Shown here piece by piece: positions 46,303 to 56,238 of a stretch of DNA of 64,000 nucleotides. The position numbers and the translations under genes are program-made. How positions within the stretch are numbered: the first letter of the stretch is position 1; each line of letters starts with the position of its first letter. The notes under the pieces are model-generated. The model did no database searches. It was given only the letters and a program-made list of their open reading frames with translations, and was not told where the DNA came from. The DNA comes from JANMCE01 sp031410595 (GTDB taxonomy: Bacteria > Actinomycetota > Acidimicrobiia > Acidimicrobiales > Ilumatobacteraceae), in NCBI GenBank assembly GCA_031410595.1, contig JANNZM010000025.1, forward strand, positions 14,083 through 78,082, written 5' to 3'.

Positions 46303-46618
46303 GGCTTCGAGCCTCGCTGCTCCGCGGCGCCCGAGGTACGCCGACGGGAGCGTTCAAGCGATATCCGGCAGCGACCCGTTCTTCTTCGTTCTCGCCACCC
46401 CACACGCCGTATTCATGATTGACGCGCCCGTACTCTCGGCAGTCAGCCTTCGAGGGGCACATGGCGCAAATTGCGCAGGCAGCGGCCTCGCGCCGCAGGC
46501 GGGAGTCAGGACGTTCGCGTAGCGGCGGGTAGAACAGTTGAGACCGGCCTTTGCACTCTGCATCGATCATCCACGCAAGATCGGTGAACACCAACTCATG
46601 GAACGGCTCAGGAACCAT
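46295..46618 (-). CDS. WhiB-family transcriptional regulator
   Basis: 107 residues from ATG at 46618 (MVPEPFHEL). The iron-sulfur cysteines are in DAECKG and AICAMCPSKADC, followed by the GVWGG turn and ENEEER. WhiB proteins hold a redox-sensitive [4Fe-4S] cluster and bind sigma factors. Sub-class not assigned. Confidence 0.92.
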   Translation of the reverse strand: MVPEPFHELVFTDLAWMIDAECKGRSQLFYPPLRERPDSRLRREAAACAICAMCPSKADCREYGRVNHEYGVWGGENEEERVAAGYRLNAPVGVPRAPRSSEARSLS

Positions 46619-47164
46619 GATGGCCGCTGTCTTTGTGATCCGTTTGCGTTCCCTTTGATGCACCCGCCCAAAACAGTTCGAATGCAGAAAAGGACAGTCG
46701 CCAAGTGAATGGCATCATGCCTCATTTCATCTGGCCCCGGGTTTCCAGTCCCGATCAAAAGCCAACTGTCGGTCTACCAAATATGTACCGGCGATGAGAG
46801 GTCCTCCGGCCAAACAGCCGCCGCTCGCGGCCGTTACTCTTGTCACAGCGCAGCGACCGGTCCGCAGATACGTGGGAGTTGTTCGCCGCACGGGAGGTCA
46901 ACGACTCGGCGGGCACAATAGCAACGAGCTTCCCTCGTGAGGATCATAGGCCGCGATGTATTTCTGCCCAGGCGCGAGGCCGCCGTCATTTGGTGGCACG
47001 AGGCGATGCGCTCGGACGTCAAAGTGCGACGTGGCTCACCATCCCTTCGCTTCTGCATGCAGACCTTAACGAGAGTTGAAGCACGGAGGCCTGTATCGGG
47101 GCGCTGGAAGGCCGATGGAACCATAGTCTTGGCGCGCTGTGCCCGGGACGCCGACGAGGACGCT
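46619..47164. other. 546-base intergenic region between whiB and the GGDEF-EAL gene
   Basis: No convincing gene. The GGDEF-EAL frame stays open upstream to 46937, but that part has no membrane or signalling character and no good start signal. The region must hold the divergent promoters for whiB and the GGDEF-EAL gene; I see no clear consensus. Confidence 0.6.
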
Positions 47165-49723
47165 ATGGCCACGACCCCCAACCTAGTGTCCGGTGATACA
47201 AACCAGACGCGTATCTTGTTGGCGTACTCGTTGTTCCTCACCGCTTTGGGGACCGCGTTGCTGCGCCTGCTGGTCACGTCGACCGGAGCCGTCGACGTTC
47301 GCTTTCGCATGGCGTGGCCACTGTTCTTCATCCTGATGTTCCTTGCCGAGTCGTACCCGGTTCGTTATCACCTGCGCTCGACGTCCTATTCAGTAACGCT
47401 CACCGAGATCCCCCTGGTGCTCGCGTTGCTCAGCGAGCAGACGCGCCACATCCTGTTAATCGCTGGACTCGCGGTGCTGAGCGCGCGAATCTTCGTTCGC
47501 AAAGGGCGTGGCGCAAAACTGGCGTGCAACACGGCGCTCACGTTTTTTGAACACGCCACGCTGGTCGCTGTCTACCAGTCGGTTAGTGGAGGCGCATCCA
47601 TTTTGGCGCCCCGAACATGGTTGGCGATCATCACTTCCATCGCGCTGATGAACACCGTCGGTAATACGGCTCTGCATGGCGGACTCCACATTCTCGGCGA
47701 GCGATTCTCCCGTCAAAGCCTTTCTGCATCCGTGAACTTCGTCGCATCCTCAATAGGGTTGAGTGGACTTGTTACCGTGGCCGCTGCGTCTTTTCAGATC
47801 TCGCCGCTTTCGCTGCCGGTGCTTGCTGCCATTGCGGCGATTGTGATCTTCGGCTTCATTCGTTACAGCCGTTTGCGCCAGCGTTACGAGTCCCTTCACC
47901 TCCTGCATGGTTTCATCTCTGGAATGAGTCGCAGTCACAAGTTCGATGACCTACTCGACAGTGTGCTGGCGCAACTCTGCGATGCCATGGGTGCCGTCAG
48001 TGTCGAGATTGTGCTCCTCGACGGTCCATCGGCCGGGCCCCGTCGATCATCCGATGGCGTAGTGAAGGGGCTTCCGGCCGAAGGTGACTGGGTTTGGGTT
48101 CGCGCCATCGACCAGCAGGAGGCCCTGTTGCTCGCACCCGGCCGCGCCGACTCCGGTGAAGACGACTATTTGTCACGGTACGGCATCAAGGATGTGATGG
48201 TCGCACCACTCACCGGTGATGACGGCGTGATCGCCCTGTTGGCGGTTTGCAGCAGGTCAGGCGGCACCGGCAAATTCACCACCGAAGATCGCGACAACCT
48301 GATGACCATCGCCAAGCACGTGACCGTGGCCGTGCAGAACTCCAACCTCATCAGTCGGCTCGGTCAGGAAATGCAACACCGAGAACATCAAGCCCTGCAT
48401 GATGCGCTGACCAACATGGCAAACCGTACCTCGTTCGCCCGGCGGGTGGCCGAACATCTTGATGCGCTCGACGGAAGCGGTGCACCATTCGGTGTCGGGA
48501 TCATCGACCTCAACCGCTTCAAGGAAATCAACGACACCCTTGGTCTCGATGTCGGCGATGAGCTGCTCCAGATCGCCGCGCAACGGATCTCGAGCTGCCT
48601 TCCCCCCGATGCATTCGCAGCGCGTCTCGGGGGCGACGAGTTTGCGGTCCTCTTCGCAAACGTCGAAGACAAGGCGCATCTTGCCGAACGGGCCAAGGTC
48701 ATCCAGCAGGCCTTCGTGGAGCCGTTCGGACTCCGCGACATTCAGGTGCCAATGGACGTCGCGGCCGGATTCGCTCTTGCGCCCGACGACGGGCGTGACC
48801 AACGGCTTCTCCTCAAGCGCGCCGAAGTAGCCATGTACGCGGCCAAGGAACATCGAACGTCTGCGGTGGCCCTCTACCACCCCGATCAGGAACGATCGAG
48901 CGAGCGCCAACTCGGCCTCGTGACCGACCTACGAAGAGCCATCGACCACGACCAGATCATTGCCTTCTACCAGCCGAAAGCCGACCTGCGAACGGGTGCA
49001 ATTGTTGGGGCTGAGGCCTTGGTGCGCTGGAACCACGATCGCCTCGGTTGGGTCCGCCCAGACGAGTTCATCCCGCTCGCAGAGCATACCGGTCTCATCG
49101 GATCGCTCACCAGCCGCATTCTTCAGCAAGCGATTGAGCAATGCGCCGTATGGCGATCACTCGGACACCCGCTCACCATCGCAGTCAACATCTCGCACCG
49201 CTCACTGGAGGACCCGGGTTTCGCCACCGAAATTGCGTCCCTGCTCTGGCGCTACGACCTGCCGGCCGACGCCCTGACCCTCGAAGTGACCGAGAGGGGT
49301 TTGGTGCAGGACGCCGAAGATGTCCGCTCCACCATGCGCACGCTCCGCGATACGGGAGTGCGATTCTCGATCGATGATTTCGGCACCGGCTACTCGTCAC
49401 TCTCATACCTCGCACGACTTCACGTGAACGAGGTCAAAATCGATCGTTCCTTCGTGAAGGACGTGTTGCATTCGGCCTCAAGTCGAACGATCGTGAGCGC
49501 CGTCGTGCAGATAGCCCGCAGTCTCGATCTGACCACGGTCGCCGAAGGAATCGAGGATCGCGCCACCTGGGACACCCTCTCGAACCTTGGATGCGACAAC
49601 ATGCAGGGGTATGTGCTTTCACCGGCGGTGGCCTCGGCGGCGTTCCTCACTCTGATCAGCCAGCATGACGCCAGCCTGTGGCGGGTTGGCCCGGCCCTCG
49701 CCCGACGAAGCAAGCCCGCCTAG
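47165..49723 (+). CDS. Membrane GAF-GGDEF-EAL cyclic-di-GMP protein
   Basis: 852 residues from ATG at 47165. About seven membrane segments span residues 15-235 in an MHYT/MASE-like sensor, followed by a GAF-like region (about 250-400), a GGDEF domain (about 405-560, with LGGDEFAVLF intact) and an EAL domain (about 580-835, with EALVRW, DDFGTGYSSL, KIDRSF and VAEGIE). Both catalytic motifs are intact, so it could make and break c-di-GMP. It converges on the broken CoA-transferase with a four-base overlap. Confidence 0.9.
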   Translation: MATTPNLVSGDTNQTRILLAYSLFLTALGTALLRLLVTSTGAVDVRFRMAWPLFFILMFLAESYPVRYHLRSTSYSVTLTEIPLVLALLSEQTRHILLIAGLAVLSARIFVRKGRGAKLACNTALTFFEHATLVAVYQSVSGGASILAPRTWLAIITSIALMNTVGNTALHGGLHILGERFSRQSLSASVNFVASSIGLSGLVTVAAASFQISPLSLPVLAAIAAIVIFGFIRYSRLRQRYESLHLLHGFISGMSRSHKFDDLLDSVLAQLCDAMGAVSVEIVLLDGPSAGPRRSSDGVVKGLPAEGDWVWVRAIDQQEALLLAPGRADSGEDDYLSRYGIKDVMVAPLTGDDGVIALLAVCSRSGGTGKFTTEDRDNLMTIAKHVTVAVQNSNLISRLGQEMQHREHQALHDALTNMANRTSFARRVAEHLDALDGSGAPFGVGIIDLNRFKEINDTLGLDVGDELLQIAAQRISSCLPPDAFAARLGGDEFAVLFANVEDKAHLAERAKVIQQAFVEPFGLRDIQVPMDVAAGFALAPDDGRDQRLLLKRAEVAMYAAKEHRTSAVALYHPDQERSSERQLGLVTDLRRAIDHDQIIAFYQPKADLRTGAIVGAEALVRWNHDRLGWVRPDEFIPLAEHTGLIGSLTSRILQQAIEQCAVWRSLGHPLTIAVNISHRSLEDPGFATEIASLLWRYDLPADALTLEVTERGLVQDAEDVRSTMRTLRDTGVRFSIDDFGTGYSSLSYLARLHVNEVKIDRSFVKDVLHSASSRTIVSAVVQIARSLDLTTVAEGIEDRATWDTLSNLGCDNMQGYVLSPAVASAAFLTLISQHDASLWRVGPALARRSKPA

Positions 49724-50758
49724 CTCAGCAGCCCAGCACGATGCTCGGGCGCCGCGATGGCTGCGAGACGACGGCCCCGCTCAACGTCGCCGACTCCGCG
49801 CATATCGGCGATTCCGTGTTCAGTGACGACGACGCTGACGTCGCATTTGGGCGTGGAGACCACCTCGGTCATTCGGACGATGTTGGACGCGCCCTTCGAT
49901 GTGGTGGATCGCAGTGCAATGACAGACATACCACCCAGCGAGCGCGACGCACCCGCGCAGAAATCCGCGTGCCCACCTATCGATGTGATCAGCCTGCCGC
50001 CGACTCGTTCGACGTTGACAGATCAACCGGCCGCTGGCCGCCAGGTTCCGGACGGGTGCGCCACCCCATGCGTACGCCGCCGTGACCACGCCGTTCAGCA
50101 GTCCGCGGTCGGCAAGGTCAGCCATGGCATCGGTGACGAGACCGGAGAAGATGGAGACCGGTTTGCGAAGGGCACGAGCAATACCTTCGCCAATGCCACC
50201 CGGACCGAATTGCAACGTTGCGTTGTCGGGCACGAGTGAGGCTACGAGCGCGCCTATGCGAAGGTCGATCTCGTCAGCTGGCCGTGCGGCGGCACGCGAT
50301 TGTTCCGAACGGGGCCGGGTGAGGGTGGCGACAATGTTGCCCGTGATCTCGGGAGCACCAAGGTCGTAACCGTCTTCGTCGATTTCCACCACCACTCGGT
50401 GAGCCGCCTCAGTAGCGATCGGCATCCAGCTGACGGTCTGTCCGTACACAAGTTGGGTGCCGCGACGAACGCCGGTCAGTATGACGACATCAGGCCGGGC
50501 CTGTCGCAACAGGTTCGGCATGGCTGAGATCCGCATCGAGAGCGGTTCGATCTGTCCCCGTGCCACCGCGTTCGCCAAGCCGTAGCCAGCCATACCCGTC
50601 CGTCCGGTCACCGCTGGGTCGTTGAGCCAGTCCGGCTCGGCAACCGTCCAACAGAACAGCACCTCGGGTGAGCCACCCACACCAGCCGCGGCCGCGACCA
50701 CCGATGGTGCCGACAACGGCCCGTCAGCACCATCGGCGTAGACCACGATCGGATTCAC
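49720..50758 (-). pseudogene. Acetyl-CoA hydrolase/CoA-transferase family gene with internal deletion and frameshift
   Basis: GTG at 50758 begins VNPIVVYADGADGPLSAPSV; the frame keeps family features (LTGVRRGTQLVYG, LQFGPGGIGEGIARAL, VVTAAYAWGG) to about 50060. The C-terminal part (VNVERVGGRLI, GGHADFCAGASRSLGG, DVSVVVTEHGIADMRG) continues in another frame from about 50020 to 49720. Roughly 50 residues expected between the two parts are missing. Either a real pseudogene or an assembly error. Confidence 0.75.
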
Positions 50759-50866
50759 TGGCCAAGTGTGACAGTCGCGGCACAGCGGCGGCGCAACCAA
50801 GCAGGTTCACCTCGCAGCCGTACGGCGCGTGCCGACAGTCTTACACGGAGACTCTAACAGCGCTTG

Positions 50867-51205
50867 TCATTGACTCCGCAGGTGATCACCGGTGCGAGCG
50901 AAGTAGGACTCGTCGGTCTCGCCAATCACAGGGTCACCGCCATAGGCCGATGTGGAACCGGGCAGGTGATCACCCGTGCGGGCGAAGTAGGACTCGTCGG
51001 TCTCGCCAACGGCAGGGTCGCCACCCCAAACAGGAGCCGAGCCGTCGTACCCCGACGCTGCGGGTGCTGCCGTCGTGCGAGCGTGGGCCGATGTTCCACC
51101 GGGCAGGAATATCCCGATGTAGATGGCCAAGGCGGCCCCGGCTGCTCGGCGGCCCCGACGGTTGTGGACGATGCCGGTGGAGCTGGTTGGTGTGGTCATA
51201 GTCAA
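50867..51205 (-). CDS. Small exported protein with 28-residue tandem repeat
   Basis: 112 residues with a strong GGGAGG site seven bases before ATG. Residues 1-20 are basic (NRRGRR), 21-35 hydrophobic (AAGAALAIYIGIFL), with a possible AHA cleavage site at 40-42. After an Ala/Thr linker come two near-identical units starting at 61 and 89: GGDP(A/V)(V/I)GETDESYFARTGDHL. I do not recognise the family. It follows the AfsR-like regulator on the same strand by 110 bases and may be under its control. Confidence 0.75.
   Translation of the reverse strand: MTMTTPTSSTGIVHNRRGRRAAGAALAIYIGIFLPGGTSAHARTTAAPAASGYDGSAPVWGGDPAVGETDESYFARTGDHLPGSTSAYGGDPVIGETDESYFARTGDHLRSQ
50878..51029. repeat. 84-bp direct repeat inside the small exported protein gene
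   Basis: The unit beginning GCAGGTGATCACC at 50878 recurs at 50962, exactly 84 bases (28 codons) later, with few substitutions over about 67 bases. Confidence 0.85.
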
Positions 51206-51315
51206 TCCTCCCGATAAGCGCCGGTCTCGCCAGCGGTTTGTGTCGGTTTGATTGTGTAAAAGCCCGGTTACGAACCGGTCACCAATCCGGCCACCGTTGT
51301 GACGCGGTTCCGTTC

Positions 51316-54144
51316 TCAGGTGTGCGCAGGTTCGAGTCGTTCGAGAGCGAAGGCGACAAGTTCGGCCCGCGACATCGTGACGCCACGATGAAGCAGTACG
51401 GATAGCTCAGGGCGCGCTGCCACGATGTCGACCGCCGCCCGGCGCTCGACGGCGGTGACGACGATCGCAATATTGGCGGCTTCGACGCCGCCGAGAAGCA
51501 CCGCTGCCTCCTCGGTCCTCCCCTCATTCACCCAGTGGATTGCAAGTAGCTCCACCGCCAGCCATGCGTTGAACCAGTAGCGTCTCTGCGCACTGAAGGA
51601 GATGCATTCCCCGATAGCGGAGGCGGCTTCACGGACTGCTGCCGCGACCGCCGCCCTAGCGATTGCGAGGAGGGCGAGCGACTCCAACATTGGGAACGCT
51701 GCTGCCATGCGACGAGACCGACGGAAGCGCACGAGCGCCCCGAAAGGGTCACCCGAAACCAGTTGTGACAAGCCCTCGGCATACGCGGCCACCATGAGGT
51801 CATAAGGGTGGCGGCTCAATTCGGCTATGGCTGACAGGCGGCCGGCGAAGGCCGGAAGTGCCGTGGGCTCGGCAGTCCAGGCGCAAGCGCATGCCACATG
51901 AAGAAGATGCGTCTCACGATGTTGAAGTTCGAGGTGCGGGAGAGCCAGTGCTCGCCGAGCGACGATCAGTCCCTGCTCGGCGTGGCCAAGGCCTCGGAGC
52001 GCGAGCGCTCGAAATCCCTGCAGAACTGAGGAATCGGCGGCGTGCTTGAGGCCGCGGTCAGCGAAGGCAAGCATCTCCTCAAACTCGCTCGCCTCGTGAC
52101 AGGCCGCCGCGCACAAACTTGCCATTACCGGATGATCTTCGGGAAGAGCAGCGAGCGCCGCTCGGACCCATGACTGATATTCATCGCGGACCCTGGTGAT
52201 GCGACTCCCGATCAAGCCGATCATCCAGCCGGATCGGGCGGCTTGGTCGTTGTCCATTCCCCATTGGATCGCCGCGCGGAAGTTGGCCCATTCCATCTCA
52301 ACGAACTCGCTGGGCGGCAAGCCACCCGTCGGGCCGACAGCGTCGAACGATTCGGCGACACCGAAGTAGTACTCGAAATGTAGTCGGTGGACTGCGTCAA
52401 CGTCGTCGCGGTGGCGGAGCCGGTCTTGGCCATATTGACGAAGCGTTTCGAGCAGCCGGTAGCGGACGGTCGGGCCGCTGACGTCGGCGACCATCATCGA
52501 CTTCTCGACAAGCGACGTCAGGACATCGAGAACCTCGATCGGTTTCGGCGAAGCGGCGCCGCATATTGACAGCGCCGCTGCCAGTGAGAAGCCACCAGCA
52601 AACACTGATAGCCGATCGAACACAAGGCGCTCCGGGTCATCGAGCAGTTGGTATGACCACGTCACAGTGGCGAACAGAGTCTGGTGACGATCGACATGCT
52701 CGTCGCCGCGGCCTCGGGTGCGTCTCAGCACACGGAAACGGTCGTCGAGATGATCGAGGATGTCGGCGGGGGTGAGCGAGCGGGTTCGGGCGGCCGCAAG
52801 TTCGATAGCCAACGGCATACCGTCGAGTTGTCGGCAGATCGACTCAACGGCCGACCGGTCGGTCTGGGTGAAGCGGTCGTCAGCGGCTTGGGCGCGGTCG
52901 CAAAACAACTCGCAACCCTCAAGCTCATCCAGTGGAGCGAGCGCGTGCACATGCTCGGCCCTCACGCCCAACACCTGCTGACTCGTGGCGACAATCCGGA
53001 GATCTGGACACTTCAGCACAAGGACAGACACCAGCGCGCGGACCTCTGCCCGGACGTGCTCGCAGTTGTCGACAATAAGCATCGCCCGTTGAGAACGCAT
53101 CGCCATCGCTATCGAATCCGTCAGCGTGAACCGTTCCTCCGAGGAGATATCTAGGACCGAAGCGACGGTGAGCACCACCGCGGCTGGCTCTTTCAGCGAA
53201 GCGAGGTCGATGAGCCAGACACCGTCGGGAAACTCGCTGGCCAACGCCAACCCCGTCTCGACGGCAAGTCGCGTCTTTCCCGCTCCGCCGGGCCCCGTCA
53301 GGGTCACAAGCGGTTGTACCCGGACATCGTTGGCAAGACGTGCACGTTCGTCCACCCGCCCGACGAACTGATCTTGCGGCCGAGGAAGATTCCCGCTTGC
53401 CTTAGCACTAGCCCTCGGTGTGGACCGAATGTCGTCCGCGGCCGATGCGGCAAGCACATCGGCTTCGAGCGCGCGAAGCTCAACTGTCGGCTCGGTGCCT
53501 ACCTCTTCACGCAAGGTGAGGCGGTAGCGCTGAAACACTCGCACCGCCTCTGTAGGCCTTCCCGACTCGGCCAACGCTCGCATCAGCAAGCCGATGGGAC
53601 GCTCCCTATAGGGGTGTCCGGCGACATGCTCATCCAACACCATGACCGCCTCGGCGGAACGGCCGTTTGCGAGCATCACTTCGGCCAGATCCTCGGTGGC
53701 GACGGCTCGTAACTCTTCGAGCCCAACAGCAGTCGCTGCCGCCCATTCCTCATCGGCGAACTCGGCCAGCGCCCGACCTCGCCACAGCCGGAGCGCGTCT
53801 TGCAAGATCTGCAGGCGCTCTCTAGCCGCCATCGTCGGTGGGTTGGCCAGCAGCGCCTCGAATTGATAGACGTCGAACTCATCCGGGGTGAGCACTAGCC
53901 GGTAGCCCATTTTGGTTGTCTCAATGCGACCAACGAGGTGTTTGCGCAGTCGTGAAACAGCGGTGCGCACCGCTGATCCGTCTACTCGGCGACCCACCAG
54001 ATACTCCGAGATGTGATCCCCCGAGAGACCTGGTCTTCCCGCCACCGCCAGCATGACCGTGAGACGACGCAACTGCACCGGCAACGCGACCGAGCGGCCC
54101 TCGTCGTCGACGAGCTCTAGTTCCCCGAGTATCCCAAGTCTCAC
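51316..54144 (-). CDS. AfsR/SARP-type regulator (winged helix, BTAD, NB-ARC-like ATPase, TPR-like)
   Basis: 942 residues. N-terminal OmpR-like DNA-binding domain (LRRLTVMLAVAGRPGLSGDHI, AVRTAVSRLRKHL) and BTAD domain to about 240; an STAND/NB-ARC-type ATPase with Walker A GPGGAGKTRLAVE near 285 and Walker B AMLIVDNCEH near 355; GMPLAIELAAARTR near 440; then a long helical TPR-like C-terminus. Such regulators link ATP binding to transcription of secondary-metabolism or stress genes. Divergent from a histidine kinase. Confidence 0.9.
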   Translation of the reverse strand: MRLGILGELELVDDEGRSVALPVQLRRLTVMLAVAGRPGLSGDHISEYLVGRRVDGSAVRTAVSRLRKHLVGRIETTKMGYRLVLTPDEFDVYQFEALLANPPTMAARERLQILQDALRLWRGRALAEFADEEWAAATAVGLEELRAVATEDLAEVMLANGRSAEAVMVLDEHVAGHPYRERPIGLLMRALAESGRPTEAVRVFQRYRLTLREEVGTEPTVELRALEADVLAASAADDIRSTPRASAKASGNLPRPQDQFVGRVDERARLANDVRVQPLVTLTGPGGAGKTRLAVETGLALASEFPDGVWLIDLASLKEPAAVVLTVASVLDISSEERFTLTDSIAMAMRSQRAMLIVDNCEHVRAEVRALVSVLVLKCPDLRIVATSQQVLGVRAEHVHALAPLDELEGCELFCDRAQAADDRFTQTDRSAVESICRQLDGMPLAIELAAARTRSLTPADILDHLDDRFRVLRRTRGRGDEHVDRHQTLFATVTWSYQLLDDPERLVFDRLSVFAGGFSLAAALSICGAASPKPIEVLDVLTSLVEKSMMVADVSGPTVRYRLLETLRQYGQDRLRHRDDVDAVHRLHFEYYFGVAESFDAVGPTGGLPPSEFVEMEWANFRAAIQWGMDNDQAARSGWMIGLIGSRITRVRDEYQSWVRAALAALPEDHPVMASLCAAACHEASEFEEMLAFADRGLKHAADSSVLQGFRALALRGLGHAEQGLIVARRALALPHLELQHRETHLLHVACACAWTAEPTALPAFAGRLSAIAELSRHPYDLMVAAYAEGLSQLVSGDPFGALVRFRRSRRMAAAFPMLESLALLAIARAAVAAAVREAASAIGECISFSAQRRYWFNAWLAVELLAIHWVNEGRTEEAAVLLGGVEAANIAIVVTAVERRAAVDIVAARPELSVLLHRGVTMSRAELVAFALERLEPAHT

Positions 54145-54359
54145 CGAGACGAGCCCTCTCCACGATCAAACGCCATGGTCGGAACAAAACATCGCGCTGC
54201 TCCTGTCGTACCTCATCGTACCCTTCTCGGCCTGCAACCACCGTAACTGGCTGCCCGTCGAGCAATAAGTGAACATTGGTCGTAGTACCGGCGTCAATGT
54301 GCGCCGCGAACAACCGCGGCAGCGCGTTTAGGATTCGTAGTACCCGGGTAACGAGAGCT

Positions 54360-55517
54360 ATGCAGTCTGGCGCTACCGAAACCGACGACGCTGCGGTACC
54401 GCGCCTCCACATCGTGCCGCAGGCAGGGCTGCGTGGCCTCGTCGACAACGTGCTCGTGAACTTGGTTGACATGCCGACTGCCGTCGCCGCTCAGCTTGAA
54501 GCCGCGTTGGTCCGGGCCGCTATAAACGAGTCTGACGAAGGCATCGCGATTTTCGACCTCTCAGGCCGCGAACCAGTTATCCGCTTCGCCAACGATCGAT
54601 ACACAGCGATGTACGGCGAAAGTGACGACGCCGTCAACGGAACTCCACCCGGCGAGTTCCCGTCGCTCGTCGGATCGGCAGAGCGCCTCTTCGTTCTCGC
54701 CGAAATTGCCAAACTCGAGCAGGGCGCGGTGCTACGGCTTCACAAAGTCATCACGCGATCCGATGGATCCACCCTGGCGATCGATACAGAAATACAACCG
54801 CTTCGCACCGACCATGACCTCGTGCTCGTTCGCTGGGCTGACGCATCGGTTCGCCTGGCCACCGAAGAAGCCAACGCCGACGCACGCGAATCAGCATCAC
54901 TGACGACCGAGCGAGAGCGCGTCGCCCGCGACCTACATGACACGGTGATTCAACAACTCTTCGCGACTGGTATGGCGCTCGTGTCGACAGCGTCGCGTTC
55001 CGGAGACCCGATTGTCGTCGGGCGACTGAACGATGCCGTCGACGAGATTGACAGCGCAATTCGACAACTCCGCACTGCCATCTTTGCGTCAGGCCCATCA
55101 CGCTCGACCTATGAAAGGACAGGCGCTCGCCAAACGCTTCTAACGATCACTGAAGAAGCGAGCCGAATGTTCGCTCGACACCCAACTGTGCACATCGACG
55201 AACGCATCGACGACGACCGTTGGCAACCTGTACAACCCGACCTGGCAGCGGTCCTCCGGGAGTGCCTCAGTAACGTTGCCCGCCACGCAAGTGCCACGTT
55301 CGTTTCGGTGACGATCATGTGCACCGACGATGCTCTCGAACTTTGCGTCAACGATGACGGCGCGGGAGTCGCCAGCGACGAGACACCGTGCGGGTATGGA
55401 TTCGAAAACCTGACGGTGCGCGCCGAGCAGCACGGCGGAACTTTCCGACTCACCCCACAACAGCCCCACGGCACCACAGCCACATGGCGCATCCCGGCAC
55501 CCGTGCACGTGGACTAG
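54360..55517 (+). CDS. PAS-domain sensor histidine kinase (HisKA_3 type)
   Basis: 385 residues from ATG at 54360. A PAS domain at about 55-165 (NESDEGIAIFDLSGREPVIRF), the dimerisation/phosphorylation helix ERERVARDLHDTVIQQLFAT with phospho-His near 200, and an HATPase domain (RECLSNVARHAS; DDGAGVASDE; GYGFENLTVRAEQHGG). No membrane segment, so a cytoplasmic sensor. No response regulator adjoins it; the divergent AfsR-like gene is the nearest regulator. Confidence 0.9.
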   Translation: MQSGATETDDAAVPRLHIVPQAGLRGLVDNVLVNLVDMPTAVAAQLEAALVRAAINESDEGIAIFDLSGREPVIRFANDRYTAMYGESDDAVNGTPPGEFPSLVGSAERLFVLAEIAKLEQGAVLRLHKVITRSDGSTLAIDTEIQPLRTDHDLVLVRWADASVRLATEEANADARESASLTTERERVARDLHDTVIQQLFATGMALVSTASRSGDPIVVGRLNDAVDEIDSAIRQLRTAIFASGPSRSTYERTGARQTLLTITEEASRMFARHPTVHIDERIDDDRWQPVQPDLAAVLRECLSNVARHASATFVSVTIMCTDDALELCVNDDGAGVASDETPCGYGFENLTVRAEQHGGTFRLTPQQPHGTTATWRIPAPVHVD

Positions 55518-55535
55518 GACCGAGCGATTACAGAT

Positions 55536-55588
55536 GCCGGACGTTGAAACAACCGTGCTACAGGCTCGTCAATCGCTCAATGTCCGGC
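55536..55588. terminator. Possible bidirectional terminator
   Basis: 12-base inverted repeat GCCGGACGTTGA (55536-55547) and TCAATGTCCGGC (55577-55588), one mismatch, 29-base loop, between convergent genes ending at 55517 and 55603. The long loop and lack of T-run lower confidence. Confidence 0.35.
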
Positions 55589-55602
55589 CTTAGGCGGCCT
55601 GC

Positions 55603-56238
55603 TTACGCTGCGTTCACCGTTGCGCGCTCTGGTGGCGCGAAGGCTTCGGTCTTGGGTGTCTTGAGGGCATGCGCAAAACCGGCGAGCGACAGCAAAGCCA
55701 GAAGCCCTGCCACGAGGTAGGCAACGGTTGCAGCCTGACCACCTTTCACACCGAACACACTGAACCCGAAGGATGTGAGAAGGAGACCGCGCAAGGTTTC
55801 TCCCTTGAAAAGGGTTTCGCGCTGTCCGGTCACGGCGGCGAGTTGCTTTTGCAGTTCGGCGAGCGCTGGGTCGTTGGCTGCGGTTGCTGCTTTCACCTTG
55901 GCCGCGAGTGCACTCTGCGGAGCGCCGAGATCGGCATACGTTTGACCGCCGGCAGCTGCTTTCACGTGCAGTCCGATGAAGTCATTGGCGTAGCATTCGG
56001 CCTGTTTGCCGGTTGTCAGTGGCAGACCAGCATATTTCACGAGGCACGGCGACTTTTTTTCTTCGTCCGTGAGCGTGTCGGCGGTCTTAAACGAGATCCG
56101 TTGCTCGCTCATCTGCTCCTTTACATAGGTCTTTGCGAAGTTCGCGTTGCTCGTCAAGACGAAGCCGAGCACGAGAAGCAGACCGGCAAGCGCCAGCCCA
56201 CCGATACTGAACAGGAGGTCGAGCGTTCTACGTTTCAT
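55603..56238 (-). CDS. Predicted membrane protein, two segments, unknown function
   Basis: 211 residues from ATG at 56238 with GGAGAAATC before it. A membrane helix at about 10-30 and another near the C-terminus (AATVAYLVAGLLALLSLAGF) flank an extracytoplasmic stretch with two Cys (SPCLVKYAGLP and QAECYANDFIGLHV) and a predicted coiled region. I do not recognise the family. The start overlaps the alcohol dehydrogenase stop by four bases, suggesting co-expression. Confidence 0.6.
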   Translation of the reverse strand: MKRRTLDLLFSIGGLALAGLLLVLGFVLTSNANFAKTYVKEQMSEQRISFKTADTLTDEEKKSPCLVKYAGLPLTTGKQAECYANDFIGLHVKAAAGGQTYADLGAPQSALAAKVKAATAANDPALAELQKQLAAVTGQRETLFKGETLRGLLLTSFGFSVFGVKGGQAATVAYLVAGLLALLSLAGFAHALKTPKTEAFAPPERATVNAA

